Source: Acidobacteriota bacterium (GTDB lineage: Bacteria > Acidobacteriota > UBA6911 > RPQK01). From it: a stretch of 8,711 nt of DNA. Numbering within the stretch: position 1 is the stretch's first letter; every line of letters starts with the position of its first letter. The stretch spans positions 1 to 8,711 of the forward strand of contig RPQK01000291.1 in NCBI GenBank assembly GCA_003819755.1, written 5' to 3'. The notes beneath the pieces were generated by a model. It searched no databases, was not told the origin of the DNA, and saw only the letters and a list, made by a program, of their open reading frames with translations. Of the stretch, positions 5,584 through 8,711 are shown piece after piece. The position numbers were made by a program, and so were the translations under genes.

Positions 5584-6690
5584 ATGAGAAACAGCATCCT
5601 TGCCCGCTCCTGTGTGGCTTTTCTAGTCGGTTTTCCCCTCGTTTTTCTACTTTCCGCCCAGCCGGGCGACCTGAAGCTGAAGGACTGGAAACCGCGCAGC
5701 CAGTTGATCGTGAATGAAACCAAGGTTCTTCGTCCCAAATTTCCGGTCATTGACATTCACAACCATCTGGGACGCCTCGAAAATACGAAACAGTACCTGG
5801 AGGAAATGGACAAGGCGGGGATCTGGAAGTGTGTCAGTCTGGACGGGAACTCTGCGCAGGATCGTTTCAAGGAACACCTGAAAGCGTCGATGGCTGCAGC
5901 TCCCGACCGTTTCCTGGTGTTCTTTCGGCCGGACTTCAGCAAGATCGACGAACCGGACTTCGGGATGAAAGAGGCGCAGCGATTGGAGGAGGCCGTCCGG
6001 CTCGGAGCAAGAGGGCTGAAGATTGCCAAGAATCTCGGCCTGACTTCCCGAGACAAGAGCGGCAAGCTGATTACTGTAGACGATCCACGGATTGATCCCA
6101 TCTGGGCAAAGTGCGCCGAGCTTGGCATTCCGGTAATGGTCCACGTGACCGATCCGAAGGCCTTCTTCACGCCGCTTGATGAGTACAACGAGCGCTATGA
6201 CGAGCTCATGGCGCATCCCGATTGGTCCTTCTATGGCGAGAAGTACCCAAAGAAGGAAGAGATTATTAATCAGCGCAACCGTGTTATTGCCCGCCACCCG
6301 AAGACGATTTTCATTGGGGCTCACGTTGGCAACATGCCCGAGGAACTGCATACGGTGGGAATGTGGCTCGATACATACCCGAACTTCTATGTCGACATCG
6401 ATGCGCGGATCAGCGAGTTGGGGCGGCAGCCCTACACGGCCCGCCGTTTCCTTATCAAGTACCAGGACCGCGTGCTTTTCGGAACCGACACGGCGCCCAA
6501 TGCCGAGTCCTATCGGGTCTACTACCGATTTCTGGAGACCGATGACGAGTACTTCGACCCGTCGGGCGGTCATCACCTGCAGGGACGGTGGAACATCTAC
6601 GGCGTCTACTTGCCCGACCAGGTCCTCGAGAAGATCTATAACAAGAACGCGCTGAAAATTCTGGCCATGTTTAAAGGGGCAAAGCAATGA
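5584..6690 (+). CDS. Secreted amidohydrolase (amidohydrolase-2 type metal-dependent hydrolase)
   Basis: A 368-residue protein. I place the start at ATG 5584 because MRNSILAR plus a hydrophobic stretch (about 9-23) ending near LSAQ forms a good Sec signal peptide; the open frame upstream is repeat-derived. The mature part is a TIM-barrel amidohydrolase. VIDIHNH (55-61) gives the HxH metal pair, H187 (MVHVTDP) and H247 (IGAHVGN) are the strand-5 and strand-6 ligands, and D302 (FGTDTAP) is the catalytic strand-8 aspartate. This pattern fits the amidohydrolase-2 group, which includes decarboxylases and lactonases such as ACMSD and 2-pyrone-4,6-dicarboxylate hydrolase, so it may split C-N, C-O or C-C bonds. 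Export to the periplasm is unusual for the family's metabolic members and suggests an external substrate. The next gene overlaps by ATGA, so the two are one transcription unit. The Shine-Dalgarno is weak (an A-rich leader, GAAAGCGAACAATT). Confidence 0.85.
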   Translation: MRNSILARSCVAFLVGFPLVFLLSAQPGDLKLKDWKPRSQLIVNETKVLRPKFPVIDIHNHLGRLENTKQYLEEMDKAGIWKCVSLDGNSAQDRFKEHLKASMAAAPDRFLVFFRPDFSKIDEPDFGMKEAQRLEEAVRLGARGLKIAKNLGLTSRDKSGKLITVDDPRIDPIWAKCAELGIPVMVHVTDPKAFFTPLDEYNERYDELMAHPDWSFYGEKYPKKEEIINQRNRVIARHPKTIFIGAHVGNMPEELHTVGMWLDTYPNFYVDIDARISELGRQPYTARRFLIKYQDRVLFGTDTAPNAESYRVYYRFLETDDEYFDPSGGHHLQGRWNIYGVYLPDQVLEKIYNKNALKILAMFKGAKQ

Positions 6691-8711
6691 CGATCTCCGT
6701 ACTTTTCCTCCTGATCACTGCCCTGCTGGGTACACCCGCGCCCCGGTTGGATTCATGGAAGATTCTGGGCCCCGGCGGCGGGGGAGCGCAATACCGGCCG
6801 ACCGTGAGTCCGCACAATTCCAATCGCGTCTTCGTCAACTGTGACATGACCGGGGCATATATCACGGATGACGGCGGCGAGTCGTGGCGGATGTTCAATC
6901 TGCGCGGCGTTGTCAGTTTCTTTGTCTTTGACCCAATCAAGCCCGATGTCATTTACGCGAAAACCATCGGTCTCTGGCGAACGACGGATGGCGGGAAGAC
7001 CTGGGCGCTCGTTCACCCTGCCCCCGGCAACGTGGACCGGATCAGCATGGCGAACGATCATGCAAGCGAGCGAATCATCACCAAGGACGGAAACCAGGAG
7101 ACGATCACCGCGTTGGCTGTCGATCCGGCCAATTCCGAAGTGCTGTATGCGGCGATGACGACTCGAGATCAAGCCGTTCTGAAGGTATCCCGCGATGCGG
7201 GTGGCACCTGGCAGGACGCGGGTTCCCTGCCGAACGGAGGCCGGAAAATCTTCCTCGATCCGCAATCACCCGAACAGGAGCGGACGCTGTTCGTTGTCGG
7301 ATCTCGAGCGGTCAGCGTGCTACGGAACAAAACCTGGACCCATCACCCGCCCGTCTCCGTTACGTTTGCTGACATCACAGGCGGTTTCTCGCCGGGAGCT
7401 TCAGCGCCTGTTATTTACGGACTGGGGCCGGAGAGCAGAGCGAGAGTCGCAAAGCTTTTCGTGACAAAAGATGGCGGCGCCAGTTGGCTTGAGGTGATGG
7501 ATAGAATCCATACTGCGAGCGGTGGGAAGCAACTGATGCCTGATTCGGTTGCGGCGTGTGCAACGAAGGGCGAAGTGGCCTATCTGGCCGCGCGCCTGAG
7601 GTCTGGTGGCGGTGGGGAGGGCTCAGGAGTATTCAAGACGACCGACGGTGGAGCAACCTGGCAGTCGCTTGTACGCCGAAGCGAAGAGCCGTCGAATCTT
7701 GATCCAAACGTCCCTCCGGACCCGGCTTGGTTCTACGGCCTCTATTCGGGCGTGTGGGATGAGTCGGCCCTCACTATGGGGGTTGACCCGAAAAACGGCG
7801 AGGTCTGCTGGGCGACCGATTACGGAAATACCGTGCGGTCGACGGACGGGGGCAAGACCTGGCGCTCTCGTGCTTTCAGACTGCTCGGTAAGGGCCTCGT
7901 GACCACGCGCGGGCTCGATGTAACCACGTGTTATGGGCTTCACTTTGACCCGTTCAACCTGAAGCGGGTGTTTATCAGCTATACAGACATAGGCGCCTTC
8001 AAGAGCGAAGATGGCGGTCAGAGTTGGGGTATTGCCACAGCCGGGGTCCCGCGAGCCTGGCGGAACACAACTTACTGGATCGAGTTTGATCCAAAGGTCA
8101 AAGGACGGGGCTGGGCTGTCTATTCGCGCAACCACGACTTGCCACGGCCGAAGATGTGGCGCGGCCGCCAGAAGCTGAATTACGAAGGCGGGGTAGGGAT
8201 CACCGAGGACGGCGGCGCCACTTGGAAAGTGAGCACGCAGGGAATGCCGCAGACAGCGGCGACCCACATTCTGATGGACCCGACGAGCCCGGTCGAGGCT
8301 CGGGTCCTGTATGTAGCAGGATTCGGCACTGGCGTTTTCAAATCGACCGATGGCGGCAAAAGCTGGCAATTGAAGAATAGCGGTATCGAGGGGGCCGAGC
8401 CCTTTGCCTGGCGGCTGGCGCGTGACACAGCGGGGACGCTCTACCTGGTTGTCGCCCGCAGGAGCGAGGACGGGCGTCTCGGGACCGATCAGGACGGGGC
8501 GGTCTACCGGTCGTCGGACGGCGCTGAGACATGGGAGAGAATGCGGTTGCCTGAGGGAGTCAACGGTCCAAACGGCCTGGCAATCGATCCGGGGGACTCA
8601 AGCCGACTCTACCTGGCCGCCTGGTCGCGCCCGGAAGGGGATCGCGCCGTTAACGGGGGTGTTTATCTCTCGACTGACGGGGGCAAGACGTGGGCGAATG
8701 TCTTGGCAAAG
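6687..8711 (+). CDS. Exported Asp-box beta-propeller protein (BNR/sortilin-like), 3' end outside window
   Basis: Starts at ATG 6687, overlapping the amidohydrolase stop as ATGA, and stays open to the last base: 675 codons without a stop. A short hydrophobic N-terminus (SVLFLLITALLG, about 4-15) is probably a signal peptide despite lacking a basic n-region. The rest is a series of beta-propeller blades, each ending in an Asp-box (S/T-x-D-x-G-x-S/T-W). I count eleven, at about 60-67, 99-106, 168-175, 260-267, 318-325, 385-392, 440-447, 506-513, 553-560, 609-616 and 662-669. Many blades begin with a DP..s..vYa phrase (FDPIKPDVIYA, VDPANSEVLYA). This is the architecture of sialidase-like BNR proteins and of VPS10/sortilin-type ten-bladed propellers. 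Classical sialidase active-site features (FRIP motif, arginine triad) are not evident, so glycan or protein binding is as likely as hydrolysis. It likely works outside the cell with the amidohydrolase. Confidence 0.88.
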   Translation, partial: MTISVLFLLITALLGTPAPRLDSWKILGPGGGGAQYRPTVSPHNSNRVFVNCDMTGAYITDDGGESWRMFNLRGVVSFFVFDPIKPDVIYAKTIGLWRTTDGGKTWALVHPAPGNVDRISMANDHASERIITKDGNQETITALAVDPANSEVLYAAMTTRDQAVLKVSRDAGGTWQDAGSLPNGGRKIFLDPQSPEQERTLFVVGSRAVSVLRNKTWTHHPPVSVTFADITGGFSPGASAPVIYGLGPESRARVAKLFVTKDGGASWLEVMDRIHTASGGKQLMPDSVAACATKGEVAYLAARLRSGGGGEGSGVFKTTDGGATWQSLVRRSEEPSNLDPNVPPDPAWFYGLYSGVWDESALTMGVDPKNGEVCWATDYGNTVRSTDGGKTWRSRAFRLLGKGLVTTRGLDVTTCYGLHFDPFNLKRVFISYTDIGAFKSEDGGQSWGIATAGVPRAWRNTTYWIEFDPKVKGRGWAVYSRNHDLPRPKMWRGRQKLNYEGGVGITEDGGATWKVSTQGMPQTAATHILMDPTSPVEARVLYVAGFGTGVFKSTDGGKSWQLKNSGIEGAEPFAWRLARDTAGTLYLVVARRSEDGRLGTDQDGAVYRSSDGAETWERMRLPEGVNGPNGLAIDPGDSSRLYLAAWSRPEGDRAVNGGVYLSTDGGKTWANVLAK

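Noticed and set aside
5647..6687. Long minus-strand open frame opposite the amidohydrolase
   Set aside because: It mirrors the codon phase of the real gene, has no recognisable domain, and conflicts with the ATGA-coupled plus-strand operon.
7623..8369. 248-codon minus-strand open frame opposite the propeller gene
   Set aside because: The plus-strand frame with eleven Asp-boxes is continuous through this region. The minus frame has no domain features and is a shadow.

Overview
This 8.7 kb window is a compact, moderately GC-rich bacterial chromosome fragment with eight protein genes. Two run off the edges: the 5' end of the window cuts the first gene and the 3' end cuts the last. No rRNA, tRNA, CRISPR array, transposase or phage gene was seen. 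The gene set suggests a free-living Gram-negative-type environmental bacterium, with Acidobacteriota or a Desulfobacterota-like lineage as my best guesses. The reasons are a DUF6178-like protein, a large acyl-CoA dehydrogenase with an extra C-terminal helical domain, and an exported amidohydrolase next to an Asp-box beta-propeller. This placement is inference from gene content only.

Region 1 (1-1783, + strand) is a tight three-gene operon: the C-terminus of a D-Ala-D-Ala-ligase-like ATP-grasp enzyme, a second complete but different ATP-grasp ligase of the same superfamily, and a GNAT acetyltransferase. The genes overlap by a few bases (CTGA, then ATGA). The second ligase appears to start at a rare CTG codon behind a perfect AGGAGG Shine-Dalgarno. 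Two amide ligases plus an acetyltransferase suggest production of a small N-acylated peptide or peptide-like metabolite; the product cannot be read from sequence.

Region 2 (1784-3688) holds a second, unrelated GNAT gene on the minus strand, convergent with region 1 across a short hairpin. It is divergent from a DUF6178-like gene across 69 bp. That gene has a consensus TATAAT placed so that transcription should begin at or very near its GTG start, suggesting a leaderless mRNA. It ends in a 21-bp perfect inverted repeat with a 9-bp internal periodicity.

Region 3 (3689-5583) is a single minus-strand acyl-CoA dehydrogenase gene followed by a 239-bp intergenic region. That region carries purine-rich 9-bp tandem repeats and their inverted counterpart, then a probable promoter with a palindrome. 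The acyl-CoA dehydrogenase gene is thus bracketed by two inverted-repeat elements that share a 9-bp period and a GGACAG core.

Region 4 (5584-8711, + strand) is a two-gene operon with an ATGA overlap: a secreted metal-dependent amidohydrolase and a large secreted protein with at least eleven Asp-box (BNR/sortilin-type) repeats, still open at the window end. The two products probably act together outside the cytoplasm, on an unknown substrate.
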